Source: Prorocentrum cordatum (Eukaryota > Sar > Dinophyceae > Prorocentrales > Prorocentraceae). Taken from it: a stretch of 64,000 bases of DNA. This document shows positions 32,535 to 42,850 of this stretch, piece by piece; within the stretch, counting starts at the first letter, position 1; each line of letters starts with the position of its first letter. The DNA lies in assembly GCA_963575745.1 (NCBI GenBank), contig CAUYUJ010016064.1:233406-297405 (forward strand). Direction: 5' to 3'. The position numbers and the translations under genes were made by a program. The notes below the pieces were generated by a model. That model was not told where the DNA came from. It searched no databases and worked only from the letters and a program-made list of their open reading frames with translations.

Positions 32535-32630
32535 GACTGCCGAGGGCGCAACCTATGGCGCAACCGATAGGGGGGCGTTTTATTCTCGGCGGCCGAGGGC
32601 GCAACCTATGGCGCAACCGCAAGGGATTAT
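32535..32630. repeat. Two copies of the 53-bp satellite family
   Basis: GCCGAGGGCGCAACCTATGG followed by CGCAACCG occurs twice here, at a spacing near 54 bp. It belongs to the same family as the eight-copy array at 33779-34205. Confidence 0.8.
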
Positions 32631-32699
32631 GGCCCCTGGCAGGCGCGCGAACCCCGTTGCAAGAGCGTGCGAAAGTAGCTCGCGCGAGCTCATGTAACA

Positions 32700-33175
32700 T
32701 AAATGTTGGAAAACCATTGGTTTTTTTAGGATTCGGACAGCGCGCGCGGGTGGAAATTTTGAAAAGTCGTGCAGGTGTTTTTCGAGGACCTACGGTGCGA
32801 TTCGTGTGATTTTATGATGCGCGGTGCTAAAATTCTTAAGAACCCAATGGTTTTTGGAGATTTCGGCGTGCGCGCGCGAAGAAAAAACGAATGTGTCCCG
32901 CATGGTATTATTTGACAGGGATGATGGCCCTGGCAGGTGCGCAACCGTTGTCGCAGAAGTTCGAAAAAGTTGCTCGCAAAAGCCCGTTTGACAGAAATGT
33001 TTAAAAAGTGTTGGGTTTCCTACGAATCCGCAAGAGCGCGCGGGATGAGATTTTGACATTTTTTTGTTGAAAAACCATTGGTTTTTTGATGTTTTTATGT
33101 TAAAATCGCTCCGAACACTAAGCTTTTGGAAGGATTTCGTCTTGCGCGCGCGAATGTCCACTTTACCTTATTTTT
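32700..33175. repeat. Degenerate tandem repeat, unit about 110-150 bp
   Basis: Blocks like AAACCATTGGTTTTT, GGATTTCG and GCGCGCGCGAA recur in the same order near 32713, 32848, 33020 and 33118, with considerable divergence. The array is AT-rich apart from the GCGCGCG words. Confidence 0.65.
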
Positions 33176-33357
33176 TGCAAGGGATTCTTGAAATTTGATT
33201 ATATTAGAACAAGAAATGTCATTTTATAGTGTTTTTTGCAAGGGAAAACGGATTACAACAAAACAACCGGATCTGGACCCCATCCATTTTTCTGAAGCTT
33301 TCGAGAACAAATGATGAAAATGTAGCTGCGGCCTAGGCGCGGCGGGGGGGCCGTGCA

Positions 33358-33455
33358 CCAGGGGCCCCAACAATAATTATTCTTTAGAATTAATAATGTT
33401 CAACAACATTAACAACAACAACAGCAACAGCAACAACAACAACAACCCACCGGCC
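33358..33455. repeat. (CAA)n microsatellite with conserved flank
   Basis: The CAA/CAG array is preceded by CCAACAATAATTATTCTTTA and GAATTAATAATGTTCAAC. A closely similar flank, in opposite orientation, borders the TTG array at 41105-41590. The shared flank implies both arrays arrived as parts of one repeat element. Confidence 0.7.
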
Positions 33456-33599
33456 CACCCTTCGGGGCGGGGATCGGCCCCGCGAAAAAGTTCGAAGGGC
33501 ACAGTGTACCTCCCAGCCAGGGCGATAATCACACGCCGGCCAGCGGGACCAAGGCCACGCCGGTGGGATTGGATTTTCCGTGGAACCACCCTCCAAGGA

Positions 33600-34808
33600 T
33601 TAGGTCGGGCATGTTCGTTCTTCTACAGGAGCAATGGTAAAACATAGCCAAGACATAGTCTGGAGACGATTGTTCGACTGTTTTTGAGTATTTCTTCGGG
33701 CGTAGCCCGAATTCGTTTCTCGCGAGGTAAACTGAATTGACCTGAACTGAACTGATCAGACTGCTCGCACCCGTTACGCGACGGTTTTATTCTCGGCCAC
33801 CGAGGGCGCCACTTATGGTGCAACTGCTAGGAGACGGTTTTATTCTCACCCGCCGAATCGCAACCTATGGCGCAATCGATATGCGACGGTTTTAATCTCG
33901 GCCGCCGAGGGCGCTAGCTATGCCGCACCCGTTACGCGACGGTTTTATTGTCGGCCGCCGAGGGCGCAGCCTATGGCGCAACCGATAGGAGACGGTTTTA
34001 TTCTCGGCCGACGAGGGTGCAGCTCATGGCGCAACCGATCGGAGACGGTCTTGTTCTCGGCCGCCGAGGGCGCCACCTACGGCGCAACCGATAGCAGTCG
34101 GTTTTATTCTCGGCCGCCGAGGGCGCGACTTATGGCGCAACCGATCGGAGACGGTCTTATTTTCGGCCGCCGCGGGCGCAACCCATGGCGCAACCGATCG
34201 GAGATTGTTTCTACAGGACAGGTTTCCACCATTCCCCTGGTCTGGCGTTGAGCCGTTCTCTTGAACCGCAAGCGGGCCAGCGAGGGCGTCGAGGACCGAG
34301 GTGCCAGGAGAATGAGGTTGGGCAGGAGGAGGAAGAGGAGAAACGTGGACGAAGCCTTAGACGAAGACGACGAGGAGGAGCTGGAGCAGGAGGAATATGG
34401 ACGAGGAAGACGAGGAGGATGAGGAGGACGAGGAGGAGGACGACGACGACCATCAGGATGGGGAGGAGGACGGGGAGAAGTACGAGTAGTACGGGGACGA
34501 AGTGTGGGCATTCGAATGCGTGTGGGGCTGCGCCCGGTTTCTGCTCGCCGTTTGGGCTGGCGGCGGGGCCCAAGCGGCGAGCTGTCTCCTGATTGGACCA
34601 TTTAGCATCTTCCCTTCCATTACCAGCCTGGAACATATCCCTATCCCTATGCTGGGCACCTCCTCTTCACGATGCCAATCTGAGGGATTCCCTTATTTTT
34701 TGAGGGCGAATCCCTAAGATTGTCATCGCCTTTTGGCGTGTCAATCTTAGGGATAGAGATACGTTCGAGGCTGGTAATCCCAAGTCTGCCTGTGGGGGGA
34801 CGTGCCCG
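33600..34808. mobile_element. Candidate TIR element, family C (TTAGGTCGGGC...), carrying the 53-bp satellite
   Basis: The left end reads TTAGGTCGGGCATGTTCG and then TCTACAGG. The right end, on the opposite strand, reads TCGGTCGGGCACGTCCCCCC and then ACAGGC. These are inverted versions of the termini seen in the compact element at 43869-44035. The 1.2-kb interior contains the satellite array and GAG-rich low-complexity DNA. No transposase is recognised, and the target duplication is unclear. Confidence 0.45.
33779..34205. repeat. 53-bp satellite, eight tandem copies
   Basis: Units beginning ACGGTTTTATTCTCGGCCGC start at 33781, 33834, 33886, 33939, 33992, 34045, 34098 and 34151, at steps of 52-53. 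Each includes the inner palindrome CTCGGCCGCCGAG and ends GGCGCAACCGAT. Confidence 0.95.
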
Positions 34809-34965
34809 ACCGAATCCGAGGACGAGGAGGAGCTCGCGCCCTGCACCTTCGCGCCGCAGCTCATCTCCAAGGGCCCGCACGACAAGAGCCCCGGCGGCGC
34901 CGCCACGCTCTACGAGCGCGCGCAGAAGCGGGAGCGCCGGCCGGCGAGCGCGAGGGCCTTTCCTG
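34806..34965 (+). CDS. Coding-like island (possible exon 1 of a long-intron gene)
   Basis: The plus strand reads ESEDEEELAPCTFAPQLISK, then GPHDKSPGGAATLYERAQK and RERRPAS. The 'C-T-F-x-P-x-L' followed by 'LYERAQKRE' resembles protist proteins built from FKPxL...RLYxxA motifs. No matching repeat explains it. It directly abuts the right terminus of the candidate TIR element that ends at 34808. Exon edges are uncertain. Confidence 0.45.
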
Positions 34966-34987
34966 CATCCGCCATGAGCCCAGACCC

Positions 34988-35125
34988 CCTTCGGGTTTTT
35001 GGAACCCCCCCAGGGGGGGGGGTCCAAAAACCCGAACCCCCCCCCAGGGGGCTTCCAAAAACCCAAACCCCCCCAGGGGGGGGGTCCAAAAACCCAAACC
35101 CCCCCCAGGGGGGGGGTCCGATTTC
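34988..35125. repeat. Minisatellite, unit about 38 bp (CCCCCCAGGGGGGGTCCAAAAACCC)
   Basis: CCCCCCCAGGGGGG, GTCCAAAAACCC and AACCCCCCC recur three to four times. C and G homopolymers vary in length among units. Confidence 0.85.
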
Positions 35126-35864
35126 GATTCCGATCCGGCTTGACGCGGTCCGGTTTCCGACTCGATCCGGCTCGGACTTGCCGACCTCAGCCGATTTCGA
35201 TTTGGCTGCCGGTTTTTGCCGATTTCTGCCGATTCGATGCTCCGGTCGACCCGATCCGGCTTATCGATTCGATGCTGGGGCCGCCTGCCCTTCGGGCAAC
35301 GACAAAATCATGACGGGAGGGTTTTCGCTACATTTTCGGCCTCTGGGGGCCCTCGCCGGGCCACAAAACGACTGGGGGTGAGGAACAGGTCCTGGGGAGT
35401 GGGCCGAGAAGTCTTGGGGTCGGCGTGGCGACACAATCATGACGTCGGGGGTCTGGGAGGCAGACGTATCCTGAGGGGAACGGTTCCCGGGGTATGTCGC
35501 CAGGTTCGGGCTCGCGGGTTCCTTGCCCCGCCTAGGCAGCCTCCACAGCATGACTCGGAATGGAGAGTTCCCGCGCAACCCAAAAGGGGGGCCAACTGAA
35601 AGGGGATGGTGCAATGGACGTGGGGCAATCGTGTTGCAGATGGTTATCGCGCCAAAGACGTTGATTGCACTGCATTGCAACTACGTTATGCATTGCACAC
35701 GGAAATCCAGCAATACACTTGCGCCCGGAAATGCATTGCAAGCCCGCAAGTCCGGTGCACCAGATCTATTGCCCCCCCCTTTTCGCTGGACCCCCTTTTG
35801 GGTCAACCAGGGAATGGGTCTTGGAGAGAGTTCTGGGTTCCAGGACTCGTGTCCCTCAGCACCC
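35126..35864. other. No supported gene
   Basis: A degenerate CCGATTTCGATTCCGAT/CGGCTT repeat covers 35115-35290. Positions 35640-35760 have TGCATTGCA words. Frames on both strands lack protein character. Confidence 0.45.
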
Positions 35865-35870
35865 GCTTCC

Positions 35871-35999
35871 TTGGCATCGCTCGGACGTGTAAATTTTTCC
35901 TTCGGCGAAGACCATCGAGGAGCATCCTTGATCATTTGGCAAAAAAAGGCACGCACGAAACCGAAAAATCACAGGGAATGGACGTCCGAGCGATGGCCA
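35871..35999. mobile_element. MITE family A, copy 1, with 6-bp target duplication
   Basis: The element begins TTGGCATCGCTCGGACGTG and ends ACGTCCGAGCGATGGCCA, giving inverted termini of about 17 bp. It is flanked by GCTTCC at 35865-35870 and again at 36000-36005, an exact 6-bp target duplication. At 129 bp with no coding capacity it is a non-autonomous TIR transposon. A 6-bp duplication is compatible with superfamilies such as Dada or IS3EU (established knowledge). The superfamily is not proven. Confidence 0.85.
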
Positions 36000-36005
36000 G
36001 CTTCC

Positions 36006-36135
36006 GTCATGCCAATTGCACAGGGCGTGGCGCAGGAAGTCTCGGGCGCTGGATGCGCCTTCCGGGGGTCTTGGGATCCGCGGCTGTGGAAGCAAGGGCC
36101 GATGAGCTAGGGGTGCCCTGACTCCAGATCCGCCC
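36006..36135. other. No feature recognised
   Basis: Short GC-rich sequence between a MITE and a repeat, with no visible structure. Confidence 0.4.
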
Positions 36136-36139
36136 CACG

Positions 36140-36365
36140 TTGGATTTTTCCCAACGTAAAATTGCGTCGGAAATCCACCTATAAGGAGCCGAACAAGTAG
36201 GGCGCAAATTTCTGCACCCAACATAAAAGAGGGCGGAAATCCACGGAAGTAGGGCGGAAACAGCAACAGAAAAGTATGGCGGAAATTGGCATCAGCGGGG
36301 CTTGAAAAGTAAGGCCGAAATTCCAAGCCCTACTTACGAATTTCCCCAAAGTAGGGCGGATCCGG
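36140..36365. repeat. Degenerate repeat of AGTAGGGCGGAAAT
   Basis: The words GTAGGGCGGAAA, AAGTAGGGCG and GGAAATCCAC recur about seven times at irregular spacing. One unit is inverted (CCAACGTAAAATTGCGTCGG side). Confidence 0.65.
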
Positions 36366-37577
36366 AGTCAGGGTGCGCATTCGGACCGGCTAGAGACCCC
36401 GGGCCGTGGTAGTACTTCGGCGAATTTCTGTTCGTGGTTTGGCCCCCTCCCATTTGCGACCGCGAGATGACCAATATCTGTGCCGAGCCCTGGGGTCCGA
36501 CTCCACGGCAAAGTGCAGCGCCATGCAGCGTCGCGACCAGGGCCCCAGATCCCACCGCTGCGCTGCATGCTTTGAGCCCGAATCGCTCTGCGACCTTCCC
36601 CAGGCCAGAAAACCGGGCGAAAGCGCCCGTTGGAAAGATCGGAGGTGGATAGACCTCCTGCCCTGACACGTCGAGTAAGGAATTGGCCGTTTTCGGTTTG
36701 CGAGAGGGCGTCGCGGCCGGCATTTTTGCGGGTCCAGGTCCGTCGGTTCTGGTCCTAGGTCGTTTTCAGTGAGGGGGAGCTTAACTGAAGGAAGGCGTGT
36801 CCACCGCCGAGAAGAACCCGAGAGCGCGGATCTCAGGGAACGGTTCTCTTCCCATCGTTTTTCATGGTTGGGCGGGCGACGTTCGGGTACAGCCAGGCTC
36901 CCAGGTGAGGGGGCCCAGTTGGTACAGGGCCCCAGAGCCCCTGAATTGGCCAGAATCACTAAACCAGGTCTGCCGTACGGTAGGTTCGCTCCGTGCCGAC
37001 CAGCGGCGACCCCGCCGCGGGCATTCGAGGTTGAACGCCGCCAGTGGCCCAAACTCGGCCTAGATGCAACGATCGGGCGATCGAAAAGCCGCCGATCATT
37101 CGAGGTTGAACGATCCACGCGATGTCAGAAACCAACGCTCTGGGGTCGTCACGACACGAACCTGCCGCAGCTGGTGCTGGTTCGGGTTGTCGTAATTCCT
37201 GCGGGTGGAACGGGGCAGGGTGGGCGCCCCCCAGCACTCCAGATTTCGTAATACGAGGGAGGGGGGGCTCCTTTCGGGGGGGGGGAGAGTCTCTTCCAGG
37301 CCATCTTGGGGGGCCTAGGGGGGGTCTGGGGACGATGTTTTGGAGGGTTCTCCCACGAGGGGGGGTCTGAAGTGGCTTGTCTTGGAGGGTCCAGACCCCC
37401 TCCCTTTTATTACGAAATCTGGAGCACACATCCCTAAACCAGGTCCCACTGAGCCCAGTTCTGCCAGCGCCCGCGACTGTTTCCTCAAACGGGGGCAACT
37501 CTCGCGGCGGTGTGCGGTCTCGTGAGGCCCACGGTGCGGCCGCACTCTGAAGTGCAGACCTCATGGCGCTCTTTACA
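36366..37577. other. No supported gene
   Basis: Moderately GC-rich sequence. Words such as CAGATTTCGTAATACGAGG (37229) and its inverse TATTACGAAATCTGGAG (37408) form an inverted pair about 180 bp apart, perhaps another small TIR element. A G9 run lies at 37279-37287. Frames are not protein-like. Confidence 0.45.
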
Positions 37578-37583
37578 GGGCCC

Positions 37584-37713
37584 TTGGCATCGCTCGGACG
37601 TGTGCGTTTTTTCCTCGGCGCGGACCATAGAGGAGCATCCTGGATCACTTGGCCAAACAAAACCACGCACGAAACAGAAAAACCACAGGGAATGGACGTC
37701 CGAGCGATGGCCA
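37584..37713. mobile_element. MITE family A, copy 2, with 6-bp target duplication
   Basis: The ends are the same as in copy 1 (TTGGCATCGCTCGGACGTG ... GACGTCCGAGCGATGGCCA), and the interior is about 75% similar by eye. It is flanked by GGGCCC at 37578-37583 and 37714-37719. The different but exact duplication in each copy shows two independent insertions. Confidence 0.85.
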
Positions 37714-37719
37714 GGGCCC

Positions 37720-38700
37720 ACTCTGATCCGATCGATCCGATTGGACGTCGCTGTCGGCCAGTCCGATCTGGTGGTCCGCTGCGGTTCGATGCCTGCGCGG
37801 CGCTGCGGTGCATGTGCGATTCCATTCCGGCTCCGTGCCGATGCGGCCCGATCCGACGCGCACTCCCATTCGCTACGTTTTTCCGATTAGATGCTGACCG
37901 ATCCTGCCCTTTATTGTAGACCCCGTGTGAGCGACGAAAGAAATCGGGGTCGATTGCGCCGACATTCGCGCGCAAGCTGTCCGCGCAAGGTCGCGCGCAA
38001 GAGCCCTCGTCTCCAATGTAGCGTGCCACGCTGGCGGACCGCGTAGTTAAGCCACCGCGTAATGGCGCTGTGTCCTCTCGCGGAAGTTCAGTTGGGAGGT
38101 CGCTCGTGTTGTCGAACGGGGCGAAGACGAGGATAAATCCGTTCCAGCGCGTTCCAGAACGCTCTCGGATCGTTCCGTACCGCTCCGAGAAGGCAGCGGC
38201 GCCCGATACATCATCCAGAGCCGCCGGAGCTCAGATATTATGTATTGGAGTACCATGTGGGATTTGCTTGAAGATCTACCCTTTCTCCGACCTTGCACCG
38301 CGCCGAACGCAACGGCCACGTTGTCCATGGACGACGCATCCACGCCGAAAGTGTCAATGGACGTCAAGGTACTTAATGTGTCCATAAACGCTTTTTGGCG
38401 AGGACGTGAGAGCGGTATTTGGTATATCGGCCCCAGATGTTGGCTTCTAGCATCGAGAAAAAAAGAACCGCTAACCTCAATAACACGTGGCCTCATTGAG
38501 GTCCCCGTTCGTGCATCGGTTAGGGATCGTGAATCTGGACAGTTTGGTTCGATACATCTGCAGACAGACTCCCTACTCCCTACCCTCAGTGCTTTTGGCC
38601 CTCTTATTTTGGCCCTCCCAACTTATGTCCCCTCCCAAAGGATTGCGGGTCCTTTTTTGGGGTGCTCATTCTAGATGCAGGTACAGTGAGCGGCTTGAGT
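37720..38700. other. No firm gene; one weak coding-like segment on the minus strand
   Basis: On the minus strand around 38400-38240, the text QKAFMDTLSTLTSIDTFGV and MDNVAVAFGAVQGRRKGRS looks somewhat protein-like. It carries no recognisable domain and no clear splice sites. It could be a decayed cDNA fragment. Confidence 0.3.
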
Positions 38701-38939
38701 AAGGAACACATACTTTTCAAAAGGGGCTCGGTCGTTCCTTAGATTTTACATGCGTTATTCACAATTATTTATGCGTTTTCTCTTATTGATCGTTCCTTAT
38801 GCGTTATTCCTTGATAAAAAAGGGGCTTCGTTTCTTATGTATCGTTCCTTAGGTCAGGCCGATGACTGTAGGTCTGGCTCTCCAAATTACGTATGCCCAC
38901 CCGATCTGATCCCCGTCCTGGCCTCGTCTTTGCTGGGGA

Positions 38940-39016
38940 GGCCTGGCCCTTCCCGCGCGCCGCGCGCGCGCGCCCAGTCCTTCGCCGAGCGCGCCCTGCC
39001 TCCACACCGGGCTTAA
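38940..39016 (+). CDS. Weak coding-like island (possible exon)
   Basis: The plus strand reads RAPRARAQSFAERALPPHRA in GC-rich DNA ending at TAA 39014-39016. The next bases, GTCGGGCATGTCCC, are the terminus of the family C TIR repeat. If the exon ends at the repeat edge, the GT of that terminus could serve as donor. Support is compositional only. Confidence 0.25.
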
Positions 39017-39383
39017 GTCGGGCATGTCCCTCTACAAGGAGGATCATCATAGCATAGGAGAAAATATTCTGGGGGGCGATTTTGTGTCTTATTTATTTGA
39101 TCGTTTTTTAATTATTTCCCCAATCTGTGCTTGCACTGAAGGGGTCCTAGCGGAAATCGAAAGATTTGGCGCAAGTGTCCCGCCGATTTTGGTGGCCGGC
39201 TGGGTTCCCGGGTTCCTGGTCATTGGTTATGGTCCGATTTCGGTGGATTCCGGATTCCCGGGCTCCCGGGTTCTTGGTCGATCTCCTCATCGATATCTTG
39301 ATCGATCCCATTTCAAACCATCAAATGAATGGTTTCTTCTTTGGCATAATGCCATTTTTTCTTCCAAGGTCCGCCTGTAGAGG
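39012..39383. mobile_element. Candidate family C TIR element, diverged
   Basis: The left end TTAAGTCGGGCATGTCCCTC, followed by TACA, matches the element at 43869. A possible right end at about 39361-39383 (GTCCGCCTGTAGAGGCGGGG, then CGTGC) is only partly complementary. The interior is AT-rich and non-coding. Confidence 0.35.
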
Positions 39384-39603
39384 CGGGGCGTGCTTCAAGC
39401 AGTGTCGAAGCGTCCTGGCGTGCCTAGAGCCTAGAGGCCTACCAAACATTGTTCTAGGAACCTTTTGTGGTCTGCGCGAGCTGTTCTTGGAACATTTCTG
39501 GCTGGGACGGTCTCCTTTCAACGCATCGGGCTTCTGTTCTGAGCACATTGTTTTTGCTCTCAGAACAATACTGGGTTCTACGAAACTTTCGTGGTAGGCT
39601 TGT
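39383..39603. repeat. Dispersed repeat, copy 1 of 2 (about 215 bp)
   Basis: It matches 45551-45763 throughout, for example TTGTGGTCTGC, AACATTTCTGG and GGGTTCTA in the same order and spacing, with an eye-estimated identity near 70%. Family and mobility are unknown. Confidence 0.7.
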
Positions 39604-39790
39604 CGGACCGCGCGGACCGGTCGGTCCCCGCTCCAAGTGCTCGGCGCGGCGCACGCCCCGCCCGCGCCGAGCACGCCCGCGCCCCCACGCCGGGCAGGAG
39701 CAGCGCCGGGCGGAGCGGGAGCGGCTGGCGCGCAGCGAGCGGGAGCTCCGCGAGGCCTGCGACGGGTGCGCGCTCGGCACCGCCGGCAGA
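39604..39790 (+). CDS. Coding-like island (possible exon of a long-intron gene)
   Basis: The plus strand reads RSKCSARRTPRP, then HAGQEQRRAERERLARSER and ELREACDGCALG. A charged helix ending in C-x2-C is not a product of the neighbouring GAC repeat. It fits the style of the islands at 34.8 and 42.75 kb on the same strand. Edges are uncertain. Confidence 0.4.
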
Positions 39791-39955
39791 CGGCGACGAC
39801 GCCGACGACGCCGACGACGGCGACGGCGGCGGCGCCGACGACGGCGGCGACGACGACGACGACGACGGCGACGACGCCGAAGACGACGGCGGCGGCGGCG
39901 GCGACGACGGCGGCGGCGGCGTCGGCGGCGGCGGCGGCGGCGCGTGCTCGCGCGG
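39785..39955. repeat. (GAC)n/(GGC)n microsatellite
   Basis: Interspersed GACGACGCC, GACGGC and GGCGGC triplets run for about 165 bases. Poly-Arg, poly-Asp/Gly and poly-Thr/Ala frames are its translations. Confidence 0.9.
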
Positions 39956-40395
39956 CCGCCCTGCTGGGACACAGCAAAGAACCGCGACCACAACGCTACG
40001 GAACCGCAAGGACCTGTCACTGCCGGGAGTCTAAGAAGAAAAAACGCCACGAACATAAACGCTCCGCGCGGATTGCTTTGATCGGCGCCTGGGCCCCTCT
40101 GGCGGCGCCTCCGGCGCCGCCTCTGGCGCGCCCCGCGCGCCAGGAAGGGAGGCCCAGCGCGCGTCCAAGAAACCCGCGCGGAGCGCCAAAAGTGTATGTT
40201 TGTGCCGCTTCCTTCTCCTAGGGAGGGTCCTTCGGTGTGAGAATCCGCCGTCCTCGACATGAGCACTATTTGGTCGTAGTTGTGGTCGATCGGGCCGTCC
40301 AGGGACGCCATATGGACCACAACAAAGTACGAAGCGGATTTCGGTGTTTCGACAAGTTTTGGCATGCGCCAGACATTCCTCAGGGTGTGTCTTAA
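39956..40395. other. No supported gene
   Basis: GC-rich at first, including repeated GGCGCCTCTGGCG words at 40100-40135, then ordinary composition. No coding-like block. Confidence 0.4.
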
Positions 40396-40401
40396 TGTAG
40401 C

Positions 40402-40882
40402 GCAGCGGTCGTAGGAATCTACCAGAGCTGGACGCAGCTCCAGTATGATTCTATTGGAGCTGGACGCAGGTCTCGTAGGATTCTACTAGCGCTGGACGCA
40501 GCTCTCGTACGAATTTTGCAGGGCTGGACGCAGCTCTAGTAGGGTCCCATCAGAGCTGGACACAGCCGTCGCAGGATTCGATTAGAGGTGGACGCAGCTC
40601 TCGTAGCATTTTATCAGAGCTTGGCGCAGCTCTCTAGTAGGATTATATGAGAGCTGGACGCAACGCTAGCAGGATTATATTTGAGCTGGGCGCAGCTCCA
40701 GTCGGATTCAAGTGGAGCTGGAAGCACATCTGGTAGGATTTTGTTAGGTATGGGCGCAGCTTCGTTCGGATTCTATTGGAGTTTGACGAAGCTCTAGTAG
40801 GATTATATTCGAGCTGGACGCAGCTCGAGTAGGACTCTATTAGAGCTGGACGCAGCTCTAGTAGAATTCGGATAAGTTTGCT
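40402..40882. repeat. Minisatellite, unit about 32 bp, about 15 copies
   Basis: The unit resembles AGAGCTGGACGCAGCTCTAG followed by TAGGATTCTATT. AGCTGGACGCAGCT is itself partly palindromic. Divergence between units is moderate. Confidence 0.9.
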
Positions 40883-40884
40883 GT

Positions 40885-41104
40885 AGGAGCTCGCTTCACT
40901 GGTGCGCACATCCATGTTGTGCTGGGAATTGAAGGGGGAAATCGAAATTGGGCAATTTCCGTGGATTAGTTTCCATTCGTTTGTGGTGGTGCTGGTTGCG
41001 CGGTTCCGGTTGCGACCCCCCTTCCGTGCAAATGCGGGCTAGGGTACCAGTAACCCGTCATCGCCAGCAGTGGAGGCCGGGGATTTGGTACCCTGCTCCC
41101 CAGG
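40885..41104. other. No feature recognised apart from a short direct repeat
   Basis: AGGGTACCAGTAACCCGTC at 41041 is echoed at 41102 (AGGGTACCAGAAACCCGTC), a direct repeat of 19 bases with one mismatch. Confidence 0.5.
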
Positions 41105-41232
41105 GTACCAGAAACCCGTCCTCGCCTTGCTGTTGTTGTTGCTATTGCTGTTGCTGTTGCTGTTGTTGCTGTTGTTGTTGTAGTTGTGGTTGTGGTTGTT
41201 GTGGTTGTTGTTGTTGTTGTTGTTGTTGTTGG

Positions 41233-41295
<63 letters not shown>

Positions 41296-41297
41296 AG

Positions 41298-41329
<32 letters not shown>

Positions 41330-41436
41330 GATGTTGATGTTGATGTTGTTGTTGGTGTTGTTGTTGTTGTTCTTGTTCTTGTTGTTGTTGGTGTTGTTGT
41401 TGTTGATGTTGGTGTTGGTGTTGGTGTTGGTGTTGG

Positions 41437-41501
<65 letters not shown>

Positions 41502-41595
41502 TGTTGTGTTTTGTTTTGTTTTGTTGTTGTTGTTGAATTCTCATTTCTAAAGAATAATTCTAAAGAGTAATTATTGTTGATCCCCCCCACCGGTG
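41105..41595. repeat. (TTG)n microsatellite with conserved flank
   Basis: About 400 bases of TTG/GTT with a few GATG and GGTG interruptions. The distal flank (TCTAAAGAATAATTCTAAAG and AGTAATTATTGTTG) is the reverse complement, with differences, of the flank of the CAA array at 33358-33455. Confidence 0.9.
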
Positions 41596-41639
41596 CATCC
41601 TGTTTTTCTCAAAATCAAAGTGTGCCCCTCGACGCTCGC

Positions 41640-41890
41640 ACCCTGGGAAAGTATTCCTGCTCAAACTGGCCCCCTGGCCCCCGGGTTAACAACAAGAACG
41701 GCTCCCGCTTGAGACTTCCTTGCAATTTAGGCAGGACCCCCGCTCCCGCCCGAGACGTCCTCGCATTTTATTCAGGAATCGCGCTCTCGCTTCGGGCTTC
41801 CTTACAATTTATTCCGGAATCGCTCTGGCGGAGCTCTGGAGTCGCGCTCTCGCTGAAGACTTGCTTGCAATTTACTGAAGATTAGCCTTG
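41640..41890. repeat. Degenerate repeat related to the 31.4-32.0 kb minisatellite
   Basis: GCTCCCGCTTGAGACTTCC, GCTCCCGCCCGAGACGTCC and GCTCTCGCTTCGGGCTTCC recur about every 65 bases with TTGCAATTTA between. The reverse complement resembles module A of the 31.4-32.0 kb array. Confidence 0.65.
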
Positions 41891-41949
41891 CGTTGGAATT
41901 TCCTGCAATTTGCCCAAGCGCCGCGCTCCCGACACCCAGGCACCCAGGA

Positions 41950-42205
41950 GTCGCGCCCGTTGTGGCCCTCTGTGCATGCCCTTCGTGGCCCCGCTGTCGC
42001 CATTTGTGTCCCCCTCATTGTCCTACGTGGCCCAGTTGCTACCTTCAGTGGCTCCATAGTTGCCTTCTGTGGCCCCGCATTATCTGCACTTCGTGGCCCC
42101 CGCTCGTTCGCACTCTTCGTGGCCCCATACGCATTCCCTTCGTGTCCCCGCTGTCGCCCTTCGTGGCCTACTTCGTGCCCTTCGTGGCCCCGCTGTCGTT
42201 CTCTC
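41950..42205. repeat. Degenerate minisatellite (CTTCGTGGCCCCGCTGTCGCC)
   Basis: CTTCGTGGCCCCGCTGTCG and variants recur about ten times at steps of 20-30 bases, followed by a GTCGTC array at about 42220-42290. Confidence 0.75.
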
Positions 42206-42539
42206 TCGCTCTCGCTTTTGCTCGTCGTCGTCGCCGTCGTCTTCGACGTCGTCGTCGTCGTCGTTCTCGTCGTCGTTCTCGTCGTCATCGTGGTCGGTCC
42301 CCTGTCCATCCCTCTTGATGTCGGGTCGACGGTCCGCGGCCGCCCCGCCGATCAGCGCTGCCGCTGGCCAGGCCGACGGTACGCGGCCGCCCCGCCGCTT
42401 GCCGGGGCCCGGCCTGCAGGGAAGAAAGGTATACCCCCCAAAAGGGGTTCGATCGAAGACGAAGAGGGCGGGTATCGAGGGTTTGGGAAATACGCGTTAT
42501 TGGACACTCGAGCATAGAAGGGCGAGCAGTCATAAAATG

Positions 42540-42720
42540 ATTGTTGTTGTTGGTGGTGTTGTTGTTGTTCTCTCTCTCTCTCATTCGCTCTCTCTCTCTC
42601 TCTCTCCCGCGCATAGTTCACATGTGTCTTTTTGAGGCTCTCACTATCCTTCTCTCTCTCTCTCTTTCTCTATGTATCTCTTTTCTCCTACTTGCTCTCT
42701 CTCTCCCTCTCTCTCTCTAT
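42540..42720. repeat. (TC)n microsatellite
   Basis: TTG triplets, then CTCTCTCTC tracts at 42570-42606, 42650-42668 and 42695-42718. Confidence 0.9.
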
Positions 42721-42734
42721 CCCCGTCGTCGTCT

Positions 42735-42850
42735 CGTCGTCGCGCCGGAGGCCGAGGAGTGCCGCTTCCAGCCCGAGTTCTTCACGAAGCCGGGGCGCGC
42801 CCAGGCCGGCGAGCGCACACGCACTGCGCGACGCGTGGGGCACTCGTGCC
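42735..42850 (+). CDS. Coding-like island (possible exon of a long-intron gene)
   Basis: The plus strand reads APEAEECRFQPEFFTKPGRA, then QAGERT. 'C-R-F-x-P-x-F-x-T-K' parallels 'C-T-F-x-P-x-L-x-S-K' at 34.8 kb, which supports a repeated motif in one protein. It follows a (TC)n tract that could serve as the polypyrimidine region of an acceptor. Edges are uncertain. Confidence 0.4.

Noticed and set aside
31365-34205. Regularly spaced repeats resembling a CRISPR array
   Set aside because: The units are contiguous, with no unique spacers and no cas genes, and the context is eukaryotic. They are satellites.
41105-41540. Poly-Cys, poly-Val, poly-Leu and poly-Asn frames
   Set aside because: They are direct translations of the (TTG)n array in several frames.
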